This document shows, in pieces, positions 32,286 through 40,063 of a stretch of DNA of 64,000 bases. Source of the stretch: Methanosarcina horonobensis HB-1 = JCM 15518 (GTDB lineage Archaea > Halobacteriota > Methanosarcinia > Methanosarcinales > Methanosarcinaceae). The first letter of the stretch is position 1; each line of letters begins with the position of its first letter. The stretch lies in contig NZ_CP009516.1 of the NCBI RefSeq assembly GCF_000970285.1, forward strand, positions 1,591,036 through 1,655,035, given 5' to 3'. Under the pieces are notes generated by a model. That model was not told the DNA's origin. It did not search any database and was given only the letters and a program-made list of their open reading frames with translations. Both the position numbers and the translations under genes were made by a program.

Positions 32286-35078
32286 ATGAGTTTAAAAGGG
32301 GCAAAAGACCAAGAGCCCATACCATATCAGGTACTATTAGATGAAAACCGTGCTTTAAAAGATGAGATACAGAACCTTAGAGTGTGCCTGGAAGAAGCTG
32401 ATGAACTCCGGCGAGCCATAAGTGAAAGGGAGCTTGAGAGTAAGAGGGCTGAGGAGACATTGGCTTTCGAAAGATCGCAGCTCCTGTCAATTTTCGATGG
32501 AATGGACGATGTGGTGTACGTGACCGATCCGTACACCTACGAGGTGCTGTATGCGAATAGAGCGATGAAGGAGAAGTTCGGCGGTGAACTCATGGAAGGG
32601 ATTTGCTACCGGGAGTTCCAGCGGAGGGTTTCTCCCTGCGATTTCTGCACCAATCCGATTATTTTAAAGGAGAGGGATAAGCCCTACCACTGGGAGTATT
32701 ACAACCCAACTGTGGACCGATATTTCATGATTATGGACCGGATCATCAAGTGGCCGGATGGTAGAGATGTGCGGTTAGAGATTGCGAAGGACATTACTGA
32801 ACGCAAAAGAGCTGAAGAAGCCTTGCGGATTTCTGAAGAGAGATATCGTTCGCTGTTCAATTCAATCGACGAAGGCTTCAATATTATCGAGATGATCTTC
32901 GACGACAATGGAAAAGCAGTGGACCATCGGATCCTTGAGGCCAATCCGTCGCAAGAGAAGATGACAGGACTTAAGGATGTCGTAGGCAAGCGAGCTCGTG
33001 AGCTTCTCCCTAATTTCGAAGATTATTGGATCGAGAGCTTCGGCCAGGTAGCAATAACTGGCGAGCCAGTCCGGTTAGAAAACCGGATTGAAGAACTTGA
33101 TCGCTGGTTTGACGTCTACGCTTCGCGTTTCGGGGGTGAAGGCAGCAGAAAAGTAGCTGTTGTTTTCAATGACATTACCCAGCGAAAATTGGCTGAAGAG
33201 GCACTGCACCAGAGTGAAAAGCGGTTGAACTTCGCACTCGAAACCATACACACCGGCGCGTGGGATCTCGACCTAGTGAATTATGATTTTTCCCATCGAT
33301 CACTCGAGCACGACCGCATCTTCGGCTACGAGCAACTTCTCCCGAAGTGGACCTACGAAATGTTCCTCAACCACGTGTTGCCTGAGGACCGAGCGATGGT
33401 GGACAAAGAATTCCAGAAGGCTATAACCTCGGGTGGCGATTGGAGTTTCGAGTGTCGTATCAGGCGCGTGGATGGTGTAATCCGGTGGATCTGGGCAGCA
33501 GGACGGCACCAAGTAGATTATACCGGAAATGTTCGTTGGATGGCGGGGATAGTCCAAGACATTACAGAGCGCAAGCGGGCGGAGGAGACGCTGCGCGAGA
33601 CTGAATTGAGTTGTAAGGTTGCCGAAGCTGTCGAGTCTGAACGGCAGCGGCTCTTTGATGTGCTGGAGACATTGCCGGTAATGATAGCTCTGCTAACACC
33701 TGACCATCGAATTGCCTTTGCCAACCGCAGTTTCCGTGAAAAGTTCGGTGAGTCAGAAGGTCTGCACTGTTATGAGTGTTGCTTTGGGAGCACCCAGCCC
33801 TGTGAGTTCTGTGAATCATATAAAGTGCTTGAAACCGGTCAACCTCACCATTGGGAAGTTACTACCCCAGAAGGAAGTGTGATTGATGTCTACAATTTCC
33901 CCTTTACTGATGTAGACGACTCTCCCATGATCCTCAAGATGGACATTGACATTACCGAGCGCAGGAAAGCAGAAGAAAAACTTCGGGATAGTGAGGAAAA
34001 GTACCGAAACATTGTAGAGACAGCAAATGAAGGCATACTCATAACCGACGATAAAGCCACAATCACGTATGTTAACCAGAAGCTAGTAGACATGCTAGGA
34101 TATACCCTGGAAAATTTTATTGGTAAACCAATATGGGGTTTCATCAGTGAAGAATATAGACCTATTGTCAAACAAAATCTTAAAAAGAGGATGAAGGGTG
34201 CAAGTGGGAGTTATGAATTGAAATTGATACGTAAAGACGGCTCATCCCTCTGGACATTTCTAAATGCCAAACCTCTTCTTTCTAAGGACGGTAATTATTT
34301 GGGCGCTATGAGCATGCTAACTGATATTACTGAGCGCAAAAAAGCTGAAGAATCTCTGGCAAATATTGAGACTGCCCGTAAGAAGGAAATTCACCACAGA
34401 ATAAAGAATAACCTTCAGGTAATTTCCTCCCTGCTGGACCTTCAGGCTGAGCAGTTCAAAAATCGGGTGAATATTAAGGATTCGGAGGTTCTTGAAGCCT
34501 TTAGGGAAAGCCAGGATAGAGTGATATCTATGGCTCTTATTCATGAAGAGCTTTACAAAGGTGGAGGGTTCGAAACACTAAACTTTTCTTCTTATATTCA
34601 GGAACTCGCAGAGAATCTTTTCGAGACATATAGCCTTGGAAGCTCCAATATTAGCTTAAAGCTGGATCTTAAAGAGAATATTTTATTTGACATGGATACT
34701 GCAGTCCCATTAGGAATAATTGTCAATGAACTTGTTTCCAACTCCCTCAAACATGCATTTATAGGCAGAGATAAAGGAGAGATTCTGATCAAACTCAGTC
34801 GAGAAGAAAATGAAGGATGTATAAAAAGTGTAACCGAAGATTGTAAGAGTACCAGCTTCATTCTCACTGTTTCAGATGATGGTGCAGGTATTCCAGAAAA
34901 TCTTGATATTGAAGAGCTTGATAGTCTTGGGTTTCAACTTATAACTTCCCTTGTAGACCAATTAGGTGGGAAGTTTGAATTGAAAGGGAACACTGGCACA
35001 GAGTTCACTATGAGATTCACAGTGATAGAGAAAGATGATCTTACTCAAGTTGACTTAAAACCACAGGAAAATGAGTAA
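32286..35078 (+). CDS. Multi-PAS sensor histidine kinase
   Basis: A 930-residue cytoplasmic kinase without membrane segments. After a short N-terminal coiled coil (about 15-65) come about five PAS units (roughly 65-180, 182-300, 300-425, 445-560, 565-690), each ending in a DITERKxAEE linker. Next are a HisKA_2-type dimer domain with the phosphoacceptor region EIHHRIKNNLQ (His703/His704) and an HATPase domain (N-box NELVSNSLKHA, G-box SDDGAGIP). PAS 1 and PAS 4 both contain a Cys cluster (CDFC and CEFC with an upstream Cys), which could bind metal or sense redox state. No receiver domain or partner regulator is adjacent. The gene is bracketed by tRNA-Leu fragments, the second only 9 bases after its stop. 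Confidence 0.9.
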   Translation: MSLKGAKDQEPIPYQVLLDENRALKDEIQNLRVCLEEADELRRAISERELESKRAEETLAFERSQLLSIFDGMDDVVYVTDPYTYEVLYANRAMKEKFGGELMEGICYREFQRRVSPCDFCTNPIILKERDKPYHWEYYNPTVDRYFMIMDRIIKWPDGRDVRLEIAKDITERKRAEEALRISEERYRSLFNSIDEGFNIIEMIFDDNGKAVDHRILEANPSQEKMTGLKDVVGKRARELLPNFEDYWIESFGQVAITGEPVRLENRIEELDRWFDVYASRFGGEGSRKVAVVFNDITQRKLAEEALHQSEKRLNFALETIHTGAWDLDLVNYDFSHRSLEHDRIFGYEQLLPKWTYEMFLNHVLPEDRAMVDKEFQKAITSGGDWSFECRIRRVDGVIRWIWAAGRHQVDYTGNVRWMAGIVQDITERKRAEETLRETELSCKVAEAVESERQRLFDVLETLPVMIALLTPDHRIAFANRSFREKFGESEGLHCYECCFGSTQPCEFCESYKVLETGQPHHWEVTTPEGSVIDVYNFPFTDVDDSPMILKMDIDITERRKAEEKLRDSEEKYRNIVETANEGILITDDKATITYVNQKLVDMLGYTLENFIGKPIWGFISEEYRPIVKQNLKKRMKGASGSYELKLIRKDGSSLWTFLNAKPLLSKDGNYLGAMSMLTDITERKKAEESLANIETARKKEIHHRIKNNLQVISSLLDLQAEQFKNRVNIKDSEVLEAFRESQDRVISMALIHEELYKGGGFETLNFSSYIQELAENLFETYSLGSSNISLKLDLKENILFDMDTAVPLGIIVNELVSNSLKHAFIGRDKGEILIKLSREENEGCIKSVTEDCKSTSFILTVSDDGAGIPENLDIEELDSLGFQLITSLVDQLGGKFELKGNTGTEFTMRFTVIEKDDLTQVDLKPQENE

Positions 35079-35087
35079 AAAGTTTAG

Positions 35088-35138
35088 TGCGAGAGATGCG
35101 ATTCGAACATACGAACTCCTGCGAGACCAGGCTCTAAT
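35088..35138 (-). repeat. tRNA-Leu 3' fragment (att-like), copy 4
   Basis: Same orientation as the other copies but the most diverged (T-arm GTATG TTCGAAT CGCAT, anticodon-loop end ATTAGAG). It begins 9 bases downstream of the histidine kinase stop codon. Confidence 0.65.
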
Positions 35139-35205
35139 TCCATTAACATCTCCATAATACAAGTATAAAAAATGGATATAAGTATAAAAGATGGTATTTA
35201 TAGTT

Positions 35206-35409
35206 TTAAGATGAGCTCAATGTTAAACCTTCTTCTTTCATAAAGCAAGTCAATGGATTCAAATGCTCATAATCTGAGTAGTTACCGTCAACTGTACAGA
35301 ATACATAATCACCACTCTTCCTACCATAATTTATCTTCTCCCAAAGGCCAAAGGTACTGTTTTCAGCATCATTCAAAATTGCAGAGTATCTCACTCCGAC
35401 AATAATCAT
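35206..35409 (-). CDS. Possible small hypothetical protein or gene remnant (67 aa)
   Basis: The composition is protein-like and mixed (GVRYSAILNDAENSTFGLWE), but there is no recognised family and no good ribosome site. It could be the tail of a larger gene cut by integration, since it lies between a tRNA-Leu fragment and the regulator gene. Confidence 0.3.
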   Translation of the reverse strand: MIIVGVRYSAILNDAENSTFGLWEKINYGRKSGDYVFCTVDGNYSDYEHLNPLTCFMKEEGLTLSSS

Positions 35410-35466
35410 CCTAGGCTACAGCACTCTGCCACCGAGTTCATTATGTGATCTAGAGTTAGCAATAAC

Positions 35467-35955
35467 TTAATCCTGATTCTTTTTTAGATAATTAATTTGA
35501 TAGTATATATAGTGGATCAATTCTTCAAACTTATTAATTTCAGATAGATAATTTTCATACGTATGGAGTTTAGTTTTTTGTTCCTGAGTAGTGGCATTTT
35601 TTCTATATTCTTCTATAAGGGGAGTTATTCTCGTTTTTGCAATGTCCAATTCGGTTTCAAATCCATTCCTGATTTGGATAGCAAAAGCATCTAACAGGTT
35701 TTTTTCCATATACAGATATGTCCTGCGAGATCCTGGCTTGTATATCCTTTTTATGCTCCAAAATTGTTCAATATTTTTAATCTTAAGGCTGATAGAAGCA
35801 AGACTATATCCGGTTCTCTGTGCTAATTCCTCCATACTTATTTCATTTGATTCAAAGTTAAGTATCGATAGGATTTGTGCAGTGATATCATCAACCCCAT
35901 AGCCTTTAAAAATCTCATGACCGATGTCAATTATCTTTTCTTCAATATCCTTCAT
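35467..35955 (-). CDS. GbsR/MarR-like transcriptional regulator
   Basis: A 162-residue protein with a winged helix in its first half (ISMEELAQRTGYSLASISLK as recognition region, then a wing with YKPGSRRTYLYME) and a helical dimerisation tail, the plan of GbsR-type regulators in archaea. The ATG at 35955 is preferred over the GTG at 35964. It lies 53 bases downstream of the sugE-type gene on the same strand, so the two are probably one operon. The regulator may act on the perfect palindrome in front of that gene. Confidence 0.75.
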   Translation of the reverse strand: MKDIEEKIIDIGHEIFKGYGVDDITAQILSILNFESNEISMEELAQRTGYSLASISLKIKNIEQFWSIKRIYKPGSRRTYLYMEKNLLDAFAIQIRNGFETELDIAKTRITPLIEEYRKNATTQEQKTKLHTYENYLSEINKFEELIHYIYYQINYLKKNQD

Positions 35956-36008
35956 TTTTCTCACTCATGAATCGGAGTATTTCTTATCAAATATTAGGAG
36001 ATAGATAA

Positions 36009-36326
36009 TCAGGCTGATACCAGTTTTAATCCGCCAATACCAATGACAATTAATCCAATAAAGAAGATTCGTGTTATATTCATTGACTCATTGAAAAGGA
36101 GTATTCCCAATACTGTTGTCCCAATAATACCAATACCTGTCCAAACTGCATAAGCTGTTCCAACAGGCAATGTTCTCAAAGCTCTTTCCAATAAATACAT
36201 GCTTAAAATCAAAGTAATGACCGTAAATACCACTGGATAGAATCTGGTTAATCCGTTACTGTATTTTAATCCGATTGCCCATCCGGTTTCAAATAATCCT
36301 GCAATTATTAAAATTATCCATTCCAT
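36009..36326 (-). CDS. sugE: SMR-family exporter, SugE/Gdx type
   Basis: A 105-residue four-helix membrane protein of the small multidrug resistance family. The WIILIIAGLFETGWAIGLKY start with the essential Glu13 (second helix-1 position FET), and the following SNGLTR, match the SugE/Gdx branch, whose known members export guanidinium, rather than EmrE. The functional unit is a dual-topology dimer. Although the frame extends to a GTG at 36341, AAAGGA seven bases before the ATG at 36326 and the exact family length support the shorter start. It is followed by a GbsR-like regulator gene. Confidence 0.85.
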   Translation of the reverse strand: MEWIILIIAGLFETGWAIGLKYSNGLTRFYPVVFTVITLILSMYLLERALRTLPVGTAYAVWTGIGIIGTTVLGILLFNESMNITRIFFIGLIVIGIGGLKLVSA

Positions 36327-36340
36327 GATTATTCCTTTCA

Positions 36341-36366
36341 CAGCTTTTAATAATTATTAAAAGCTG
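36341..36366. promoter_or_regulatory. Perfect 26-bp palindrome upstream of the exporter gene
   Basis: Half-site CAGCTTTTAATAA (36341-36353) is followed directly by its exact reverse complement up to 36366. It lies immediately before the ribosome site of the sugE-type gene, where a bound dimer would cover the transcription start. It is a strong operator candidate for the GbsR-like regulator encoded downstream in the operon. Confidence 0.6.
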
Positions 36367-36524
36367 TTGATGTTAAATTTGTATTTATACATTTTGGAAA
36401 AGAATTCGTTTAGCTCACAGTAAGAAATCAAAATAAACTTGAGCAAAAAGTCAAAACACGGTTATGCAATAAAAACTACACAAGCTCGTACCTTTTCCGG
36501 CTTCGTATATGCCAGTAGATCAGT

Positions 36525-36606
36525 TCGAGGGGTGGGACTCGAGCTCACGGGATCCTTCGATACCAGATCTTAATTCTACCGCCTTAGAAAAGCATCTTGC
36601 CACAAC
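36525..36606 (-). pseudogene. Relic of a tRNA-Leu (UAA)
   Basis: On the minus strand the segment contains TAAGGCGGTAGA, an anticodon arm with TAA, a leucine-type long variable arm (TATCGAAGGATC) and a T-arm of the form CGAGTCCCACCCCTCGA. The 5' acceptor and D-arm do not pair properly, so it is a decayed copy. It lies 55 bases from another tRNA-Leu fragment. Confidence 0.5.
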
Positions 36607-36661
36607 TTAAAAGAAACGTAAAAAACCAAAATAGTTATAGGATTAATTAAAAAAAGTTAAA

Positions 36662-36713
36662 TGCAAGAGGTGCGATTCGAACGCACGAACTCCTACAAGA
36701 CTGGACTCTGAAT
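36662..36713 (-). repeat. tRNA-Leu 3' fragment (att-like), copy 5, next to the integrase
   Basis: An intact T-arm (GTGCG TTCGAAT CGCAC) and variable arm, ending in the anticodon loop (ATTCAGAG). It lies 62 bases before the integrase gene, as expected for the left attachment site of an element that targets the 3' half of a tRNA-Leu gene. Confidence 0.8.
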
Positions 36714-36747
36714 CCTATATGAAATACGATACTGGATTTAGACATAT

Positions 36748-36757
36748 TTTTATATAA
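36748..36757 (+). promoter_or_regulatory. TATA box for a leaderless integrase transcript
   Basis: TTTTATATAA lies about 23 bases before the integrase ATG at 36776. At the normal archaeal distance, transcription would start at the ATG itself. No ribosome site is present, which agrees with leaderless translation. Confidence 0.5.
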
Positions 36758-36775
36758 TGCCGTTATATTACTTTT

Positions 36776-37891
36776 ATGAAAAACCCTCCCGAGTTTACGG
36801 AAAAGAATAGAGAAATTATTGACGATTATATACGTTATGCTGTCTTAGCTGGGAAGAAAGAAAAGTCGATTCTTGGGGAACAGTGGAGATTAAAAGCATT
36901 TGTCGAGTTCATGAAAAATGAACCTCTTAATACAGTTGAAAAGAAAGATTTAGAGAATTTCATAATTCACCGCAAAAAGACATGCAGTAAGACAACTGTG
37001 CACAATAACTTTTTGACCCTAAGAACTTTCTTTCAATGGCTAAAGCCTGGCAATGATTTTTTTACGGGAATCAAAAGCAAGCAACCCAAAAATAACTTAC
37101 CTGTAGATGAAGTCCTTTTATCTAGAGATGTCCTTACTCTACGGGATGCTGCAAACAATCAGAGGGATAGGGCTTTAGTTATGGTACTCTGGGACTCCGC
37201 AACAAGAAAAGGTGAACTATTGAACATAAATATAGGACATATCCAGCCTGATAAATACGGAGCTACAGTTATTGTTGACGGAAAGACGGGGAAAAGAAGA
37301 ATAAGGCTTATCGATAGCGTCCCAGACCTGCAGCTTTATCTAAATATTCATCCCCTCAGGGACGATCCTAGCGCGCCTCTGTTCATTACAGATAGGAAAT
37401 ATAATGGAAATTACAGAAGGCTCAATGAACAAACAGTAAACAATATGCTAAATAGCCTCGCAGATAAGGCTGGAATAAAAAAGAATGTTTATCCTCATGC
37501 ATTTCGACATGGTCGGTTAACAGATCTTGCTAAAAGAGGATTTAATGAGATGGAATTAAGAATATTTGCAGGTTGGACTAAGGAGAGCAACATGCCTGCA
37601 ACATATTTACATCTTTCAGGTGCAGATATTGAAAAGAAATTGCTTGCTAAGAATGGAATTATTGAAGACGATAGTAAGGAAAGAGAGGAAGAACTTAAAC
37701 CTGCAGAATGCCCTCGATGCAAAACCAAGAACCCTGTAGGTGCAAAGTATTGTTATATATGTTCAATGATCCTAGATCACAAACTTGCTGTAGATGTCCA
37801 AGACATAAAGACCGTAACTGTTGGACAGGCAGACAATACTATGATGTTAGAACTTTTAAACCTCGTGAAGAAATTCAACGAAACACAATAA
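36776..37891 (+). CDS. Tyrosine recombinase (integrase) with C-terminal zinc ribbon
   Basis: A 371-residue site-specific recombinase. An N-terminal SAM-like core-binding domain (about 12-95) is followed by the catalytic domain with Arg144 (SATRKGELL), Lys173 in the beta-hairpin, His241-x-x-Arg244 (HAFRHGRL), Trp267 and the nucleophile Tyr277 (PATYLHLSG). After the catalytic domain come two CxxC pairs (Cys312/315, Cys326/329) forming a zinc ribbon, an extension seen in some archaeal integrases. The gene is intact and adjacent to a tRNA-Leu 3' fragment, so it probably inserted the element that starts here. It appears leaderless. Confidence 0.9.
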   Translation: MKNPPEFTEKNREIIDDYIRYAVLAGKKEKSILGEQWRLKAFVEFMKNEPLNTVEKKDLENFIIHRKKTCSKTTVHNNFLTLRTFFQWLKPGNDFFTGIKSKQPKNNLPVDEVLLSRDVLTLRDAANNQRDRALVMVLWDSATRKGELLNINIGHIQPDKYGATVIVDGKTGKRRIRLIDSVPDLQLYLNIHPLRDDPSAPLFITDRKYNGNYRRLNEQTVNNMLNSLADKAGIKKNVYPHAFRHGRLTDLAKRGFNEMELRIFAGWTKESNMPATYLHLSGADIEKKLLAKNGIIEDDSKEREEELKPAECPRCKTKNPVGAKYCYICSMILDHKLAVDVQDIKTVTVGQADNTMMLELLNLVKKFNETQ

Positions 37892-38000
37892 ATGCGTTCA
37901 ATCTAGTGAGGATGTAAATTTGTTAATTTAAACATTTATAAAATAACAGTTCAAAAGGGTTTTCAAGCTGAGTGAGACGTTTAATGCATTCCAATGGCAC

Positions 38001-39251
38001 TCAGCTAAGCGATTTTTCAATTTTTTCGATAATATGCTGATAACCATAGAAATTCAATAAATCATATAATACAACTTTAGAGTCATCAGAAATGTTCTCT
38101 AAAACCGAGGGTATTTTAATTTTATCCTTAGCCATTACCTCGCTTATGTTTCTTAGCTCGCTTAAAATTAATTCATCTATTATGTCTACGTCGTCTTCTG
38201 ATTTCTTCTTAGAATATTCTTCAATAATCTTTTTTGAGTTTTGTGCAAATGTTATTTCTGTGGTGGAAGCAGTGCCATCAAATATGTCTTGATAATAAAA
38301 ATGCTCGAATAGTAAATCTAGATATAATCTATTAAATGTCTTATTTTGATCTCTCATCAAAGAAAGTATTTCTTCCATTTCCAGACACATATTTTGATAC
38401 TCATCGGGCGTTTTCAAGATTGCTTCTATTTCTATTTTTGATAATTCCGGAATATTTTCTCTGAACTTCATATAAAAACTCTTTATCCAAGGTATTGGTT
38501 CGAGAGGGAATAAGCTCGGGTTTTGAGATCTATTTCTTTTTATTGCTTGGATAGCGTTGTCTCCAGTGGGTTTACTTCTCTTTCTTTCTCTCGCCTCTTC
38601 GCTGTAGCAACCACATACTCGCCAAGCATATTCTTCAAGGATTTCGTCATTTTTCTGAGCTAACTCTTCCATTATTTCCCGGAACCTCTTTTTAGGCAGT
38701 TCAACATTAAGCTTGCCCTTAATATGTTTAGCATTACACTCATTTAGAAGTTCTTCGATGCGTTGTTCTTTTTTAAAACCCTTATCGTGGTTGAAGATTT
38801 CTCGAGCACGGGAATGTAACGTTTTAATATCAGTATTCATGCATGCATTAAAAAACGAGGTTGATAACCTCAATAGAACAAAGAAGTAAACATAACGCAA
38901 AGACTTTTTATCAATACCAAATTTGCGGAGGAGAATAGCTAAGGATTTTTCATATTCATTTAATTGTATATCATGGAGCTGAGAGCGAATACTTTCCAAA
39001 TTTAGGACGCTTGTTATATCCCATAAGTTATACTTACGCCGACCTTTTTTAGTTTTCGTCGGTACGATACACTCATGGTCTTCTAACTCGTGTAAGTGTC
39101 GATTAATGTTTCCCTGATTTGCTTTTTCATCTTTTTTGTTTAATTTCTCTCTAATTTTTGACTCTTCAAGTGGTCCATTATTTTCAAGAATATATATTAT
39201 GATTTTTTGTTTTACGCCGCTTTGCGATATTTCTCCTTTTTTTCTTGCCAT
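38001..39251 (-). CDS. Winged-helix protein of unknown function (416 aa)
   Basis: The first 75 residues form a winged helix-turn-helix (KIIIYILENNGPLEESKIRE then HLHELEDHECIVPTKTKKGR with a basic wing). The remaining 340 residues are helical and charged, without a recognised domain. A regulatory or replication-control role in the integrated element is likely but inferred. The ATG at 39251 has a TATA-like ATATATTTTAAATA about 25-40 bases upstream, so the transcript may have almost no leader. It is divergent from the AbrB-like gene and converges on the integrase gene. Confidence 0.75.
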   Translation of the reverse strand: MARKKGEISQSGVKQKIIIYILENNGPLEESKIREKLNKKDEKANQGNINRHLHELEDHECIVPTKTKKGRRKYNLWDITSVLNLESIRSQLHDIQLNEYEKSLAILLRKFGIDKKSLRYVYFFVLLRLSTSFFNACMNTDIKTLHSRAREIFNHDKGFKKEQRIEELLNECNAKHIKGKLNVELPKKRFREIMEELAQKNDEILEEYAWRVCGCYSEEARERKRSKPTGDNAIQAIKRNRSQNPSLFPLEPIPWIKSFYMKFRENIPELSKIEIEAILKTPDEYQNMCLEMEEILSLMRDQNKTFNRLYLDLLFEHFYYQDIFDGTASTTEITFAQNSKKIIEEYSKKKSEDDVDIIDELILSELRNISEVMAKDKIKIPSVLENISDDSKVVLYDLLNFYGYQHIIEKIEKSLS

Positions 39252-39416
39252 ATTGTATGATATGTATTGAGGGTATTTAAAATATATGTTATCACAATGG
39301 TCTTTGATTAGCAGAGATATTTTGTATGTAGCTATTGAATATTTAGTACATATATGTAATTTATTTCTAAAAAATCCTAGAAATAGCTTTTATAGAAAAT
39401 CCGCGTACAATTAGAC

Positions 39417-39638
39417 GTGATTAAAATGAATATATCACTTGGACAACGGAAAATTCAAAAAACGGGTTACAGTTTTCTTTGCCCTTTGCCCACAATATGG
39501 ATAAGAAATGTCAATCTCAACCAGAGTAGCTCAGTGAACATTGAACTAATGGATGACAATTCGTTAAGAATTACACCCAGCTCGACAGGCCCTGCAAGAT
39601 CTGAGAGAGCCGAGTGTACTACACCCAACAAAAAGTAA
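39417..39638 (+). CDS. AbrB/SpoVT-like DNA-binding protein (73 aa)
   Basis: Residues 9-55 follow the swapped-hairpin AbrB pattern: RKIQKTGYSFLCPLPTIWIR, then a hydrophobic strand and LMDDNSLRITP. Such proteins bind DNA as dimers and often act as antitoxins or regulators in archaeal plasmids. The start is uncertain: GTG at 39417 lies 26 bases after a TTTATA element, so it could be leaderless, and the next ATG is at 39426. It heads the plus-strand gene run leading to the replication protein. Confidence 0.68.
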   Translation: MIKMNISLGQRKIQKTGYSFLCPLPTIWIRNVNLNQSSSVNIELMDDNSLRITPSSTGPARSERAECTTPNKK

Positions 39639-39649
39639 AGGTGCAGATA

Positions 39650-39814
39650 ATGAATTCAATTACTACAAATTATTTATCATTTTCCTCTTATGCGAAACAA
39701 ATCTATACAACAAAAAAGGAAGCCGTAGACTTTCTGGAAAACTCTTTAGACCCCTATGAACATGCTATAGGAGTTCTGATTAAAAAGTATGCGGGGGTGT
39801 CAAACTCTGAGTAA
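39650..39814 (+). CDS. Small hypothetical protein (54 aa)
   Basis: AAAGGTG at 39637-39643 places the start at the ATG at 39650 rather than at the upstream ATG of the same frame. The peptide (MNSITTNYLSFSSYAKQIYT and on) has a mixed helical composition and no recognised family. It belongs to the short plus-strand run before the PrimPol gene. A further 36-codon frame (39789-39896) overlaps both neighbours and ends in an ATGA overlap with the next gene, but it lacks a ribosome site. Confidence 0.5.
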   Translation: MNSITTNYLSFSSYAKQIYTTKKEAVDFLENSLDPYEHAIGVLIKKYAGVSNSE

Positions 39815-39892
39815 AACAACAACTTTTGATTTCAATACTATACGAAATTATGAGTTTTCCTTTGCTTTAATTTTAGAGGGAGGAGAAAGTTT

Positions 39893-40063
39893 ATGAACTC
39901 TTTCTTTGAGGAAGATGATGATATACTTCCTCCAGAGCCTGACCTTTCTCAGTACATCGATGCTAGCATTTTTGAACAGCATTGTAAAGCCTGCAGACAT
40001 AGAATAATAGAAAGACAACAGGCAAGAAAACACAAACCTCAGACATTCAAGAGGGGAAAATAA
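39893..40063 (+). CDS. Small CxxC protein upstream of the primase (56 aa)
   Basis: A very strong ribosome site (GAGGGAGGAG) precedes the ATG at 39893, and the stop directly abuts the primase ATG (TAAATG), so the two are translationally coupled. The N-terminus is acidic (EEDDD), the middle has CKAC followed by His (CKACRHR), and the tail is basic. It may be a small zinc-binding accessory of the replication protein. No family recognised. Confidence 0.65.
   Translation: MNSFFEEDDDILPPEPDLSQYIDASIFEQHCKACRHRIIERQQARKHKPQTFKRGK

Noticed and set aside
36525-36606. A functional tRNA-Leu (UAA)
   Set aside because: The 5' acceptor and D-arm do not pair with the 3' half, so it is listed as a relic.
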